Assembly (NCBI GenBank): GCA_963978905.1
Contig: OZ022258.1
Location: 48,282,591 to 48,346,590 of the forward strand
DNA from: Trichostrongylus colubriformis
Taxonomy: Eukaryota; Nematoda; Chromadorea; Rhabditida; Trichostrongylidae
DNA length: 64,000 nt
Reading direction: 5' to 3'
Of the stretch, positions 42,201-53,641 are shown piece by piece; positions within the stretch are counted from its first letter, which is position 1, and each line of letters opens with the position of its first letter. The translations under genes were made by a program, and so were the position numbers. Below the pieces are notes generated by a model that saw only the letters and a program-made list of their open reading frames with translations, did not search any database and had not been told where the DNA came from.

Positions 42201-45200
42201 GCACCCATTTTTTTGGATTTTTCCAAATCAAGGCCACTTGAGGTGGTCAGCCAAGGTTGCTTGTTGAGGGCCGATACTTGTGGATATCCCCTGCAAATAT
42301 GGACGCTCATCGCCTTCTGCCGTTTTAGTTAAAGCGATTTGATCAATTGAAAATTCGAGCGGCTCGTCCTCATTTCTGCACTTCTGAAACCATGGACAAA
42401 GTGTTCCATCCAATGCATCACCCCCTCCTCTTGCAGTATTCACATTTGTAGTCACCTTCGCTGGGACTCGGCTAAACAAGCACTCTTGAAGTGAAGTCAT
42501 CTTAAAAGTGCCATTTTCGCAGCACTTTAAGACTTCCCTAATAAATCGAAAACCTTGTGGCATTCCAAATAAAACATATATTCTGAAAGAGCAACTTTTT
42601 CTCTATCTAACGAGCACAATATGTCAGCTGATTCATGTTGACGCGCTCTGATATTTAAATTTATCTTGTGAACGCGAAAAAGCGGCCAGAACTTTCCTTA
42701 CCTAATATTATCCAATAAGTCATACGACGGTCCTTTTGCACGTTTCTTTTATGTCACGATGCGTCCCTGAACATGAGGTTTCGCAGGAGTACAGGTGGAA
42801 AGCTAAGGGCACATTGCGCGATAATCAAAGATGTCGTATTGCCTTTATGGAGCTGTTCTTCCTTGGATAAGTATCTACGTGACACCTTCCTTGCACCACC
42901 ACGGTGCCCTATCACGGTGTCACACCTAGTCAAACCCACTTCGATTCCACCCATTTTGCTCACATGGCCAATAGGGGAGCTCAGGTGGATGTTGTCGGAG
43001 TGAGATCAAGTAGGTGCAGCGCAGCGACGTTGCACCGTGGCAGCACATAAAAAGTGTAACATGTAAGTTTACCCAGGGAACTACTGCCCCATGAAGGCGA
43101 GTCGACCCATATGGTTATTCACGGAGTGTACCTTCAAACAAGAAGAGCATTGGTAATTGTGACCGAGCGCAAAGATATCAAGGCTCGCAGTGGCAAGAAG
43201 AAATAAGGGAAGCGTGGTTCATGTCATATAGAAACTCAATGCACATTTGAAATGTGCAACAGGACACTGGAATAAGGTCAGATCACGAGAGAATGCCGAG
43301 ATTGCACCGGCTAGCGTGAAGTCAATTGACGATGGCACCATTAGAGCACATGTCGCAGCGGTGACCCTAATCGAATGTCCTCTTACATGTGATGACTCGC
43401 ATGTATTCTTTTCCTGTTATAAGAAAATATGTAATCATGGTTAGACGGTGATGAGGAGTCAGAGAAAGCTATGAGAAGTCCATATTCATGGCAATTTCAG
43501 CTCAGGATAACGTATATGGAGGTGTTTATACTTACGGAGGTCTGGATGCTACAAATTGTGGACCAGTACTCGCTTATCAACCACTCTCATCTGCGACCTA
43601 CTACCAGTTCAAAGTAGATTTTCAAATTGTCAACAAATGACGGTACTTCGAGATTTATGAGGCTTATGCTTTATTTCAGCTTGATTCCATCGCATCAAGC
43701 ACGTACTCTTCAAATAAGGGCTGGCAGGCAATTTCCGACACTGGCACATCTTCACTGGCTGCACCAACCTCAATAGCCAGCGCTATCGCTGATGCTAATG
43801 GAGCTACGGTAACTTTTGAACATATCTCCCCGGCTTACTTGGAGGAAGAAGGAAAGGGATTGAACTCAAAAGCATAATTACATAAACATATGGAGACATA
43901 TGTACTGAGGTGCCAAAACAGAGTAATTTTCTTCTCCACTTTTAGCAGTGTATTAGTCGAAAATCAGCTGATTCTGAAGAGGTATTTCCATCCCGAAAGT
44001 TAAGAGCAGACATCACCCTATCACTATGCTCCGTAATAGCCTTCTGCACGAGCGGAAACGGGAACTTCTTACGAGTGAACATGATGTGTCACCTCAACCA
44101 GGCAAAATCCGAAATTTCGCCATCCTCGTTCACAACCTTGTTGAGGTCCGTTCGCTCCGGGTACTTGAGAGGATTCATGTTGGGTGGTGTACTTTGACAT
44201 CCCGTTTTTTTCGGGTTCCTAATGCCCTCCGTTTCCAAAAACCAGAACGTGCCACCGCAATTGTGACCCCTCCGGAGGCAGGTTTGAGTCATGAAAAATG
44301 ATACTTCGGATCACAGCAGCGTTATCCAAGCAGCGAGGGCTTTGTGACTTCTATGAACTGAAGGGCCAGTCAGCAGTAAGCTTTCCACGAGAACGTGCCA
44401 CGGTAGGTGGCTCTGCTGTTTTGGGTGGACCATTACGGCGTAGGGGCTTCATCGCCCGACCGTGCCGACTGAGGCTCCATATTTTCATGACGGAGAAAAT
44501 AGTGAGCCACAGCTGCTTTCAGAGGTTACACTCCGTTTTGTACACTTCACGGATATGAGCTGTGACAAACTACTCCTTTTTTTGGCACCCCTGTAAGTAC
44601 ATATCTCGTACATGTACGTATCCCAATCTTGGCAAAAGTGCGCTGTCAAAAGCTCAACCCAGCTCATTCTCAGTAAGAAAACTCCACCTTTAGGATCCTG
44701 CTGATTGATGATTGGAAAGCTGATTAGGGAGAATTCATTGATTCGCCACGTAACACTCTTATCAGTGGTAGCTTATTGCGTGCAATTGTTAGCGCGTGAT
44801 AAGCCAGGGCAGTCGTCCGCATGGGTGAAAGTTGTACTGTGACTGCTGCAGGGAATGAAGTCATAAGGAAGTCGTCAACCAGGGCATGATTTCCTTTTTG
44901 GACTGTGCAAAGTAGGATTGCGAAGGTCGGGTATGCCATAGGAGTGCAGATATCAAATTACGATGAAAAAAAAGTCGACCAGTGAATGAGTTTCCTGTGT
45001 TGTTTTGCTTTCCACATCGTTATCTCATGATTTGCGGATCATGAGCCTACAATACTTTTATACCAAAAATGGGCATCTGATCTGAGTAGCATTCACAAAC
45101 TGCTGATTCCGCAATAGCCCAATGCAGACCAATACATGGCGCATCCAAGTGTCTTTACCGATCCTCAGAATAGTAGTACTCTCTTCCGTACCAGAGTTCT

Positions 45201-45583
45201 TGGAGGATCAGTATTGACATATTGCCTCATTCGTCAGTTCCACCAGACGTTTCCGAGCCAATTTTAGTCTCTTAGGCACTGGTTAGGCCCCATTTAAGCC
45301 ATGTAATCAATTTCAGTACGATGCTGAAGACGAGGTTTACATTATCGATTGCAACGCAAAACCAGCACTGGACTTGACGATCGGTGGCAACAAGTACACC
45401 ATCACTGCACAGAATCTTGTCATCCCATCTGGTGACGGCCGTTGCCTTTTGGCCATTTTCGGCATGAACACTTATGGATTTGGTCCTGCATGGATTCTTG
45501 GTGATCCCTTCATTCGCCAGTACTGTAATGTTTATGATGTAGGACAGCAACGTATTGGTTTTGCTAATTCACTCCAAAAATAA
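39211..45583 (+). CDS. Secreted pepsin-like aspartic protease (peptidase family A1), 9 exons
   Basis: Exons: 39211-39411, 40260-40328, 40388-40485, 40685-40793, 41167-41298, 41389-41524, 43501-43613, 43680-43808, 45317-45583. Splice phases agree throughout and give 417 codons, normal for the family. Residues 1-17 are a signal peptide ([16 protein letters not shown]), residues 18 to about 70 a basic propeptide. The first catalytic motif is [11 protein letters not shown] (exon 3), the flap tyrosine is YGTG (exon 5), GILGLAF follows in exon 6, and the second catalytic motif is ISDTGTSS (exon 8). The C-terminal [13 protein letters not shown] and QQRIGFA are typical. Paired cysteines fit a secreted or digestive-lumen enzyme. 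Hookworm relatives digest blood proteins; that role here is inference. Intron 1 holds a fold-back element, intron 8 a dispersed repeat. The start is the only ATG before the signal peptide in this frame. Confidence 0.93.
39490..39636. mobile_element. Small fold-back element in intron 1 of the protease
   Basis: A 147-bp hairpin: TACAGCCCATATC to GATATGGGCTGTA, with about 54-bp arms and a handful of mismatches. It sits in the first intron and does not touch splice sites. Confidence 0.75.
41525..43500. other. Intron 6 of the protease, 2 kb
   Basis: Unusually long for this gene. It contains a 111-codon open frame on the minus strand (42228-42563) without a recognised domain; I do not support it as a gene. 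Confidence 0.45.
44080..44405. repeat. Dispersed repeat in intron 8, related to 55655-55970
   Basis: Same orientation and order of shared blocks: CTCAAC..GGCAAAATC, GGTGGTGTACTT, TTCCACGAGA. Diverged by eye. No coding capacity recognised. Confidence 0.6.
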
Positions 45584-46255
45584 TGCATGGTTCTCTTGTC
45601 GCTTTCAAGATAAATAATCAATGCTATAACTCCATGATCTTATCAATTTAGGTGTAATAAATTGTGATATAAACAAGAAAACAAGGAAGGACATGAGGTT
45701 TACTGCATACTTGTAAATAAGCTGAGTCGGAAGGGGGTAGGATTCTTCAAGCTTTATAACGGAACGACAAAGTTGGACGAGTCGTTTGTATAGCTCTGGA
45801 ATACGCCGCGGTCTTGATTCCACATGGAGATTGTCGAGGTACTTAGGCACATGCATGACCCATGCATTTACATATCACTTTTTTCACGAACACGTCTGGC
45901 ATGAGCTGAGTGGCTGCTCCAAGTCTCGCTGACCTTTGGTGGGTCACGATCTGACGAATTGTAGGTGTGCTTCTGACCACTGCTAAGCCTGCAACAGAAA
46001 CCAATGCAAAGTTCTATTACTCAGGGGCTCTTACTGTACCCAAGAATCCCTACTGAAGACATGTTAGGAGTTATGTGGGTAATGAGGCACCTGAACAGAT
46101 ATATTCAAATGAGAACCAGGTGAGAACACTATATGTGGCGAAATTCCCAATGAAAGCAGCGCCCCTGTGCTTCGTGGGGCATCTCTTTTTCAACAGATGT
46201 CACTTACTAATATGGCCCACCTCCTTTCACCCATTTCGGAGATAAGAGTGTGAGG
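44673..46255 (+). repeat. Segmental duplication, copy 1 (protease last intron, exon and 3' flank)
   Basis: Collinear with 61893-64000 starting at GTAAGAAAACTCCACC and running past the last exon. Copy 1 has an intact exon and the empty target site (TA near 46015) of the mariner found in copy 2. Confidence 0.85.
45656..45661 (+). promoter_or_regulatory. Probable polyadenylation signal of the protease gene
   Basis: AATAAA lies 73 bp past the stop codon. Confidence 0.5.
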
Positions 46256-46480
46256 GTTACTGTTTCTCGGGTCATTCAGCGCTAGTCCGCATTGAGGGAA
46301 TTTTTTTAGTGAGATGACATGCCCTTCCTTTACATTTGAGCGGCTTTACTGAAAAAGCGTTGTAGTGACGACAGTGCATTATGCACCTTCATTTCCTCAT
46401 TTGCTCTTCTAGATGACGATAATGCATTATCATTCCCTCATTTGCTCTTCTATATGCTTCCCGAAATTATTCGGCTCTCT

Positions 46481-46912
46481 GAAGGAATCGTCCACGAAAA
46501 AATGAGTTTCCTTGTTACCCATATAATTATGTTGTATTTGCCTAATAAAAGCCGCATGCAAAGTTTCACGCGAAAAGTGAGAATTCGGCTAAAATACAGC
46601 TCCCCAAATTACCGGAGGGGTGGGCGGGGCCTCCGAGTAAACGCCGCGTCCCGTCGTCCACCGCGATCGGGAGCGGAGAGTGGGACCGTTCACGTAACTC
46701 TCTCTTGTTTGCGTAATGCGTTTCCGACTTCTGCGGACGACGAGGTGGGCACTCGCTCGGAGGCCCCGCTCACCCGCCGAGAATTTGGGGAGCTGTATAT
46801 CAGCCGGATTCATATTTTTTGCGCGAAACTTTGCATGCGGCCAATATTAGGCCAATACAACATAAATATATGAGTAACGAAGAAACTCATTTTTCTGTGG
46901 ACGATCCCTTCA
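46481..46912. mobile_element. Fold-back MITE, ~430 bp
   Basis: Arms at 46481-46640 and 46765-46912 are reverse complements, including GCATGCAAAGTTTC, ATACAGCTCCCCAAATT and GGGGCCTCCGAG. A 143-codon open frame over it (46442-46873) is a by-product of the palindrome. Confidence 0.78.
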
Positions 46913-47860
46913 ATGAAATCGGTTTTTTGTTCGAGTGTAAAATCACGGAGCTTTTTGATTCATCCAACGAGAAATATCCTAGTTTGCGGTAAAGTTACTG
47001 CCAAGTGATTAGCGTTATCTATTAGTGATTAAACAAAATTGTTGAAATAATCGTTGTCTGAGAGCGTTGTGTAAATCCGGTAGCCGCTCTCTTCTCTACC
47101 CCCTAGAATGGAGATAACTCATTGAAATTCACAGACTAGGAATTTTTCATTGATATTCAGTGATTTCCGTCGATGCACTTCAATAAGTTATCATCTGATA
47201 GGGTGCAAAAACTTCGCAGAGAGACAGGATTCGAACCTGCGCGGAAAGAGTCCAGACGAACTGAACGATAAGTGTCTTCACCTAGGAAATATTCGGTGAT
47301 GAATTCGGGGTTACTGAGATTTACTTTCTGCGTTAATTTGTCATTGGTCTGAGCAATTACAATTTTTAGAAACCCAAGCTGGGCCACGCATGCCTTTCGT
47401 ATGATGATTCTGGGAACACCTAAGGCAATAATAACTCTCGGTAACCGAACATTTAGTGCTTAGCGCCGAAACTTTCGCACGAAAATATGGGCACCGCGAT
47501 TTTTGTATAATCTCTTATTACATTCACGCAAAAGCCCACTCTCTGAAATATTTGGAGATTGGCAGGACTCCTACTCATCTTTACAGATGAAACTTCGACC
47601 AGGGTTATTCTTCTATTGACTGTGGCGCTGTCTTCTTGATTGCACAAAAATTCAATTTGTTCTGTATTAACACGAACCAATTTTCTTTAGTGGTACAATG
47701 ACTCATGATATGTAATGCTCCATGAACGAAAACGTATCGTAACGGCTTCACCTCTCAAAAAAATCAACGATTTCATATAACCTGAAAAAGGACGGTCCTG
47801 AGTGGCCAGTACAACACATGGTGTTGCACGATTTGAAAAAAGCAAAAATAGCCTCAATCC
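46913..47860. other. Intergenic with a tRNA-Ser-like 3' fragment
   Basis: On the minus strand 47244-47215 reads like the 3' end of a class II tRNA (CCGCGCAGGTTCGAATCCTG, then CTCTCTGCG). The 5' half is not recognisable, so it is a fragment or part of a tRNA-derived repeat. No gene seen. Confidence 0.4.
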
Positions 47861-48003
47861 GTTTTGTGTTGACAGCCTATTGTTTTCAGAGCCGTTTAGG
47901 TCAAGGTGGCCATACCATGTATGATGATCATCCAGGAATACGTATGTGTCATGTGTCGGGAACCTTCCTCATGAATGTGTGTAAGCTTTCACAAAGAAGC
48001 ATT

Positions 48004-48177
48004 TTAATCATCACGCAAACGATTGACGTCCTCCAGACCTAGAGTTCCATTCGGATAATGAATCCACAGACGCGGCTCGAACAAGCAAACAATTTTTAGG
48101 TGCTCTTTATCGCCCTTTTCTTCTTCGTGGCCATTGCATCCAAAATACGCATTGCCACCGATAACGTTGAATCCGGC
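48004..48177 (-). CDS. Possible coding exon, unknown protein
   Basis: A minus-strand frame follows an acceptor-like TTAATGTTCAG and begins AGFNVIGGNAYFGC, continuing for 57 codons to a stop with balanced, coding-like composition. An upstream ATG frame at 48375-48243 and a downstream open stretch (containing THDTYVFLDDHHTW, near 47960-47890) hint at neighbouring exons, but splice phases do not join cleanly. No family recognised. It may be chance. Confidence 0.22.
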   Translation of the reverse strand, partial: AGFNVIGGNAYFGCNGHEEEKGDKEHLKIVCLFEPRLWIHYPNGTLGLEDVNRLRDD

Positions 48178-48451
48178 CTGAACATTAAAAGAATTATAAA
48201 GTTTATGAAAATTCATTCGGAATCACTGTATCCACTGAACACCTTGAATGGACTCCAATTCAAAAGGAGGGAACTTCGTTTCTGAATCGAAAGAAGGGTA
48301 CTTTGTGGTATGCAGCTTCACAGCATCTGCGTCACGCACTTTTCCAATTTTTTTTCGGTTGAAAGCTGTCCCCATGATGTTTATCTAACCTATGTTGTGC
48401 TATACAGCTCGCGGTAAAACTAACAACCATAGGTTCACATTTATGCGGGTA

Positions 48452-48745
48452 ATAAAAGTTTTAGAGTTTTTTGGCGTTAATCAATCCCTTCTGTGGGATG
48501 CGCCGCACATTCTAGTTCCATTCAGAATCTTGATGGCTGGTGAATATGATGTGGCCTATAGAATGACTTGCGGTAGCCAGCCGATGTACAAGTCAGTGCT
48601 TTTATCCTTCCAGACGAGTCTGGTACCAATTTACCGACCCGGAGGGATGGAGGGCTTGGTTGGCCTGGGCGGGCGTTGATGCGGGATTTGATCCCCGCAC
48701 CATGAGAGTGGGGTGCGCGTAACCTGTCACTACACCACCTCCGCC
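48452..48745 (-). mobile_element. tRNA-derived SINE with 14-bp target-site duplication
   Basis: CATTTATGCGGGTA occurs at 48438-48451 and 48746-48759, bracketing the element. On the minus strand its head reads GGCGGAGGTGGTGTAGTG (A-box like), followed by GGGGATCAAATCCC (B-box like), then a tail shared with 56660-56860. Head plus body without coding capacity fits a SINE. No clear poly-A tail. Confidence 0.65.
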
Positions 48746-48759
48746 CATTTATGCGGGTA

Positions 48760-49670
48760 TCTCATAAAATAGCTTCAGAGTAGTTTTCTACGGATCATTA
48801 AGGCAATACCACGTTAGCTAGTGAGCGGGAGTCAACATGGTCGCCTGGCAAGAGGGTGTTCGAGGGCGTTACCAAAGCTCAATCGCGTGTTCAAGTCCTA
48901 TGACAAAACGTCACAAAAACCATATCACCCCTAACTATCAAGCGTAATTCAGACTTTCTAGTAAGGAATACACCATTAAAGGGTAGAACAAGGAATATCG
49001 AGTAACCAGTTGAATCTGAATCGAGTTATAGCATACCTCAAGAGACTCGCTGAAAGGGATCAGTTGTGAAGGGCATCGGGCCATGCTTAAACTCAAAGAC
49101 ACCATTGGGACAGTTTTGGCCGATTATGGTCTGTGAATGTGAAAATGCAAAGTAGTGCAGCAGTAGAGAGTAGAGAAAGGAAGGAAAGGATCAAGAACCA
49201 GAGAGAGAAGCGTCACCTGCAACGAATCTTGCTCAAAGACGTGCTTTCACTCCATCTGCGTCACTAGAGGGGTGATGCGGACGGCAAGAGCAATTAAGCA
49301 GCGTTACCCTACTCTGCACCATTACTTGATCGTCGCCTACCGCAAAACATATCTTTGTGAGATGGCGATAATTAGCCCACGTTGCGTCTTCCAACGTTAA
49401 CTCGTGACAGATCATCACTTATAAACTGGCAATCCACTCCAAGAGATCGTTCTTGCCAGTTGTGATCTCCTTTATCATACACGGCGGGGTCTTCAAGGCT
49501 CATGGAGAGTGGAACAGCGAACCACGTCACACATCAACCAACTGTACAATTAACTACGAGTCTTCGAAAGAAATCATTTTCGAAATTGAAGACGCTGACG
49601 TTGTATCGAATTGATGATTTCAAGAACTTACCGGCATTAGGTACTCATTAGGCTTCAAGCCTATAAGGGG
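48760..49670. other. Intergenic, nothing recognised
   Basis: No gene or element could be supported. Confidence 0.4.
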
Positions 49671-49671
49671 T

Positions 49672-50428
49672 TTAAGAATTTTGCGCACTTTCTCCTTCAG
49701 TGGTAGCCGATCTATCTTCCGAAATTCCCTTAATAAACGCTGTTTTTTTTGCAGGGGTATTTTTATAATCTTTCAAACGATTGTGTACAAACTTTTCACG
49801 TTGAAGCTTGATATAAGGTATTGCCACACCCTTTGCTACACTTCCTTCCACTATTGCTTCCTGGAGAGCCAGGTCCGACATAGTTTTGTTCCACTTCTGC
49901 AAACAAAATTTTTTTTGCGACGCAGGCGAAAATGGTCAAGTCATCAGAGGACTAGAGGACTAGTCATGTAGCCCTTGATGAGATGTCCGAATGTCAGGCG
50001 CTTTTCACCACTTGACTTGACCATTTGCGTCTTTTCTCCCGTGTCTCACCTCCCTCGTTTCTTTATAACGATGACCTTGAGAGGATGAAGTTTTGGTTAA
50101 GTTGGATGACTAAAAACTGGGCAGACAGCGTCATTTGCATCTGCCTCCCCCCCCCACTTTTCTCTATCACTATCGTATTTCAAAAGAATTCTCACCACAA
50201 GTGGACGAGGCACATAATCAAGTATGTACGTTTGTAGCGCCTCGCCAATGAACTTTATATACATTGCTTTTAACCATTTGGCGAGATGGCATTCTTGTTC
50301 TGAAAGTCATGACTCATTTTCGCTAAAAATTCCAAAAAGGCCACACTTGGAGTACCGTGAAAGCTATGCTTACCTTGAGCGCCCGCAGTGATCAGCATGA
50401 CGAACAGTACAGCGGTGGCGAACAACAT
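49672..50428 (-). CDS. Possible secreted-protein gene: signal-peptide exon and a basic C-terminal exon
   Basis: Exon 50428-50374 starts ATG and encodes MLFATAVLFVMLITAGAQ, a textbook signal peptide, followed by a good donor (G|GTAAGC). A second open exon, 49896-49672, follows the acceptor TTTTGTTTGCAG and encodes 74 residues beginning KWNKTMSDLALQ, rich in Lys. Phases do not match directly (1 against 0), so at least one more exon or a different join is needed. The matching place in the inverted partner near 60.4 kb lacks the signal-peptide exon. Family not recognised. Confidence 0.35.
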
Positions 50429-50584
50429 TTCGATTGTGGCTGTCTCCGTGATCGCTCTTCCTTTTATATAAGCATGAGCTGACTTTGCCACCATCATCAT
50501 TTCATTTCATTTGTGTGCAAATGAAATCATTTTTCGGCTTTATCAATAATTAACTAAAATGTTCATGTTAATGCCTACACCCAC

Positions 50585-50770
50585 GTTTCCTGTGTTTTGA
50601 AACGATTGTTTTTCTTGAATGGCTGTAACAAAGCGTGGCCCTTTGTGTAGTACAGTAATGCTGTAAAAGCATCGGAAAGTGGTAGCCACCAGTGCATCTG
50701 TTCTCGAATCAACTTGATGAAGCAAAGCGTACCTCAGCTGGATAAACTGCTTCGCATCTGCCGAGGTTGG
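50585..50770 (+). repeat. Dispersed repeat, copy 1 of 4
   Basis: Shares TGCTGTAAAAGCATCG and CGACTGTTTTTCTTG-like blocks with 54155-54400 and 59275-59500 (same strand) and 51700-51905 (opposite strand). Confidence 0.55.
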
Positions 50771-52366
50771 ACACTTCTGTCGCTCTTCGTTGTGTGCAGA
50801 GCGCTAGGAAACTATAAAGTGCGTCCATGCTCGCCACCGCTTACCTTTTGATTTGAATGATCTGTACACGATGTCAGCCTATAGGGCGCCAATGAAGAGA
50901 GCTAGATTGGTAAGGATGGGTTGTTTCGGATCTGCGAAGATCGGGCATTCTTACGATTGATGTTTTTCGTTTCGCTTCTCTGCTTTTTCTTGGGCCTTTC
51001 GCCGAAAATTTTCCTGGTCTCACGCATCAGCGGAAATCGAAGGCAACCAAAGCTTTTCCCGTTTTCGCTCTGTAAATGTATTAGGCAGCGTTCATACCCT
51101 GCAGTGCCGATAGCATGGCATGACTACGTGTCCCTGAGTCTTCGCCTGTGCCACCCTGTCTCGTTGCCTAAGTCGTCTATGCATCTCCCACGTGCAACTC
51201 TGCTTCGCTGCGCTGAGTATGAATGCAGCATTAGGCAGTTTTTTTGTCTTTCCCTTCGATTGAAAGTGATTCTACCTCTGGTTTCATTGAATGTGTCTCC
51301 AGCAGAGAAAATGGCGCAGTAAGCTCTTCGCATGACTGAAGAATGTTTCCGAGGCTGTGAAGGAAAGACCCAAAATCTAGAAAATATGCGAAATCACCAG
51401 GATCAAGCATCGTGTGGAAATTAGTCGACGCTTCTTTTTCTTTCTGCAATACATTCTCCCTGCAAGCTTGAAGAAGGCCTTCTCTTCTCCTAAAAAAAGA
51501 CTGAAGCGATTTTTTTGGGAGGGAGGAGGGCGAGGGCTGTGAGGCTTCCAAAAACTTTTGAACATGATTACTGACAAATAGAATCAATATGCCTTTTTCG
51601 CTTTTTATCTCTTTCCTATCAACTCTGTCTTTGAATAAAAATTCCGCGAATTTCTTAACTCTTCCCTCAGCCTTTTTTCTGTGAAGAAAAGCGCCCTACA
51701 CATCGAAAACCGCCGAAAAGAGTCTCGACGGTTGCGAAACAATCGGCTTAACCATGGTGGCATGTGTTTCATCAAGTTTATTCGTAAATAGTGCACACAG
51801 CTGCACTGTTAGCGACCACTTTCTGATGATTTTCCATGCTTTTACAGCACTACTGTATTGCACAACACAGATTCATCACTTTGTTTCAAACAAAACAGTC
51901 GTTTCAAAGAGCAGGACATGTGACATTAGATTTGGCCATGAACGTTTCAATCAGTGATTGAATTCGTTAAGATATGCTTTGTTCAAAATCGATCAAAAAT
52001 GGCGGTTCCAGGCCCTAAGTGGAAAGAATCATCAAACTCCCCCAAAACTTATTACAAGAGGTGGTTTGACTTTCTGAATGAGAATATGGCACCCTCTTTG
52101 CATGAAATACGTGATCTTAACTTCTTGTTGCAGTTCAGTCCAGGTTCCTTGAAATAATCCCGCACTTTGCTTCACCGTTCCACGTCAGGCGGTTCCGTGC
52201 TTGATAAGTGCGATTTTCTCACTTAGAAGGTCAAACTACTCTTTGGGGGAGGTTCTGAGCAAGTTGTATGATTCACCCCCTTTTTCCGCGATCGCCACGC
52301 CGTTTCGGGTCAAACAAGTCATATTCGGTTTTATAGGACAAATTACATTTGGGTGAAAGTTTGCAA

Positions 52367-52442
52367 CCACCAAAGGCTGTCCAAAAGTGACCTATTCGAC
52401 CTCTTTCGGTCGAATAGGTCACTTTTGGACAGCCTTTGGTGG
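52367..52442. other. Perfect 35-bp hairpin with 6-nt loop
   Basis: Arms 52367-52401 and 52408-52442 are exact reverse complements (CCACCAAAGGCTGTCC to GGACAGCCTTTGGTGG at the base), loop TCTTTC. The right-arm partner of the big inverted duplication (near 58800) does not contain it, so it arose after that duplication. Confidence 0.9.
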
Positions 52443-53239
52443 GGAAAAAGGGGTTGCTTCGAGTAAATGGTGCATAAAAAACTGCATACGAAGATTGTGC
52501 ACTTCTTTCAAAAGATCAATTAGAACTAGACAACGTTGTCAAACTAATTGACTCTTTGCAGTAAAAGATGACTTTAGCCGGATTTGTGGAGGATTGACAC
52601 CCAAAATATGCCTTTGGAAAGCAATTTCGCATAAAATTACTACGAGGTATACCCATTCAGCATGGTCCAAACGATGCTGTGGCAATAGCAGTCCTACTCT
52701 AGACGTGAATACCCACTGAAGTCAGAAGGTTTGGTTAGCCCGTCGTGTTGCAACTGCGGCAATCTAAACTGCAAGCCACCAGAAGCTCACACCGCAGGCT
52801 GAAATAGCCCTTTCTTGTGTTCTCAATGCCTGATAATTGACTTATAATACACTTCTCGGAAATTCAAGACCTTCATTTCAATTGAGCTGTTTTCAGTATA
52901 AGTAACATCTATACTATTAAACACCACCTGTTTTTGTTGACCTTCGTGGTTGCAGAAGACCACGAAAGAGCCTGATCAAAGACTCGGACAATACAAACAC
53001 AAAACAGGGTAATTGGGTGGATGGAGAAGACTGAGTGTTGGGATGACATCTGAGAAGGTTTCAGAGAGAAGAACTCCAGATTTCATAAAATGATGTATCC
53101 AAGAACCCTGTTAAGATCGGAGAGCAAAGTTTAAACCGTAACAGCTAATCTCTCAAGGTAAATTTTTATTTCGAAAGCAAATACACAGCTTGCTTCTATT
53201 AACGTCTAAGCTACGTTTCCTGACAAACCAAGACATTCC

Positions 53240-53641
53240 CTATTGTACTCCAAGATTGTCGTACATCTGCTTCCGCTCCAGTATGAAATGGCGACGCACA
53301 GCATCCCCAATAATAGCGGACACCAATGTAAGTCCTAGCACGATACCAGAAAATATGGTCGCCGTGTTCTCGAACCATTCTGAGAGAGATGCTTCATGGG
53401 TCCGTTCGTGCAAATAAACTGGAAATGAGTCACTTAATACTTTTCTGGCCTCTATGGATGCTGCGCATTCCAGAGCTGCAGTCATGTTTACAAACATTAT
53501 TCTTTTCGCGACAAAAGTCACGTGTAGCTCGCAGCTCGCCGTACATTTCGCCGGTGACATACAATTCCAGTATATGTAGTTACCGGTGCGGTGCATGAGA
53601 GGCCACTGTGATATGCTCAGGCTAGAATGAATAAGATCCAT
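53240..53641 (-). CDS. Membrane-protein-like ORF, unknown family
   Basis: A 133-codon frame whose C-terminal part has one clear transmembrane segment (ATIFSGIVLGLTLVSAII) and a charged tail RRHFILERKQMYD. A splice-acceptor-like TTTCCAG stands before FPVYLHERTHE, and upstream a second frame reads a Cys-rich stretch (DFCREKNNVCKHDCSSG), so the true gene may splice here and the single ORF may be partly fortuitous. A cysteine-rich loop before a last membrane helix recalls tetraspanins, but no CCG motif is seen. Related broken copies lie at 57153-57324 and 57559-57965. Confidence 0.35.
   Translation of the reverse strand: MDLIHSSLSISQWPLMHRTGNYIYWNCMSPAKCTASCELHVTFVAKRIMFVNMTAALECAASIEARKVLSDSFPVYLHERTHEASLSEWFENTATIFSGIVLGLTLVSAIIGDAVRRHFILERKQMYDNLGVQ

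Noticed and set aside
42228..42563. 111-codon minus-strand ORF in intron 6
   Set aside because: No motif recognised; antisense inside a host intron; no signal of splicing.
46442..46873. 143-codon ORF
   Set aside because: Coincides with a fold-back MITE; the palindrome explains the open frames on both strands.
48243..48375. First exon (44 codons, starts ATG) joined to the frame at 48177
   Set aside because: The donor GTGTTC is weak and its phase does not fit the downstream frame.
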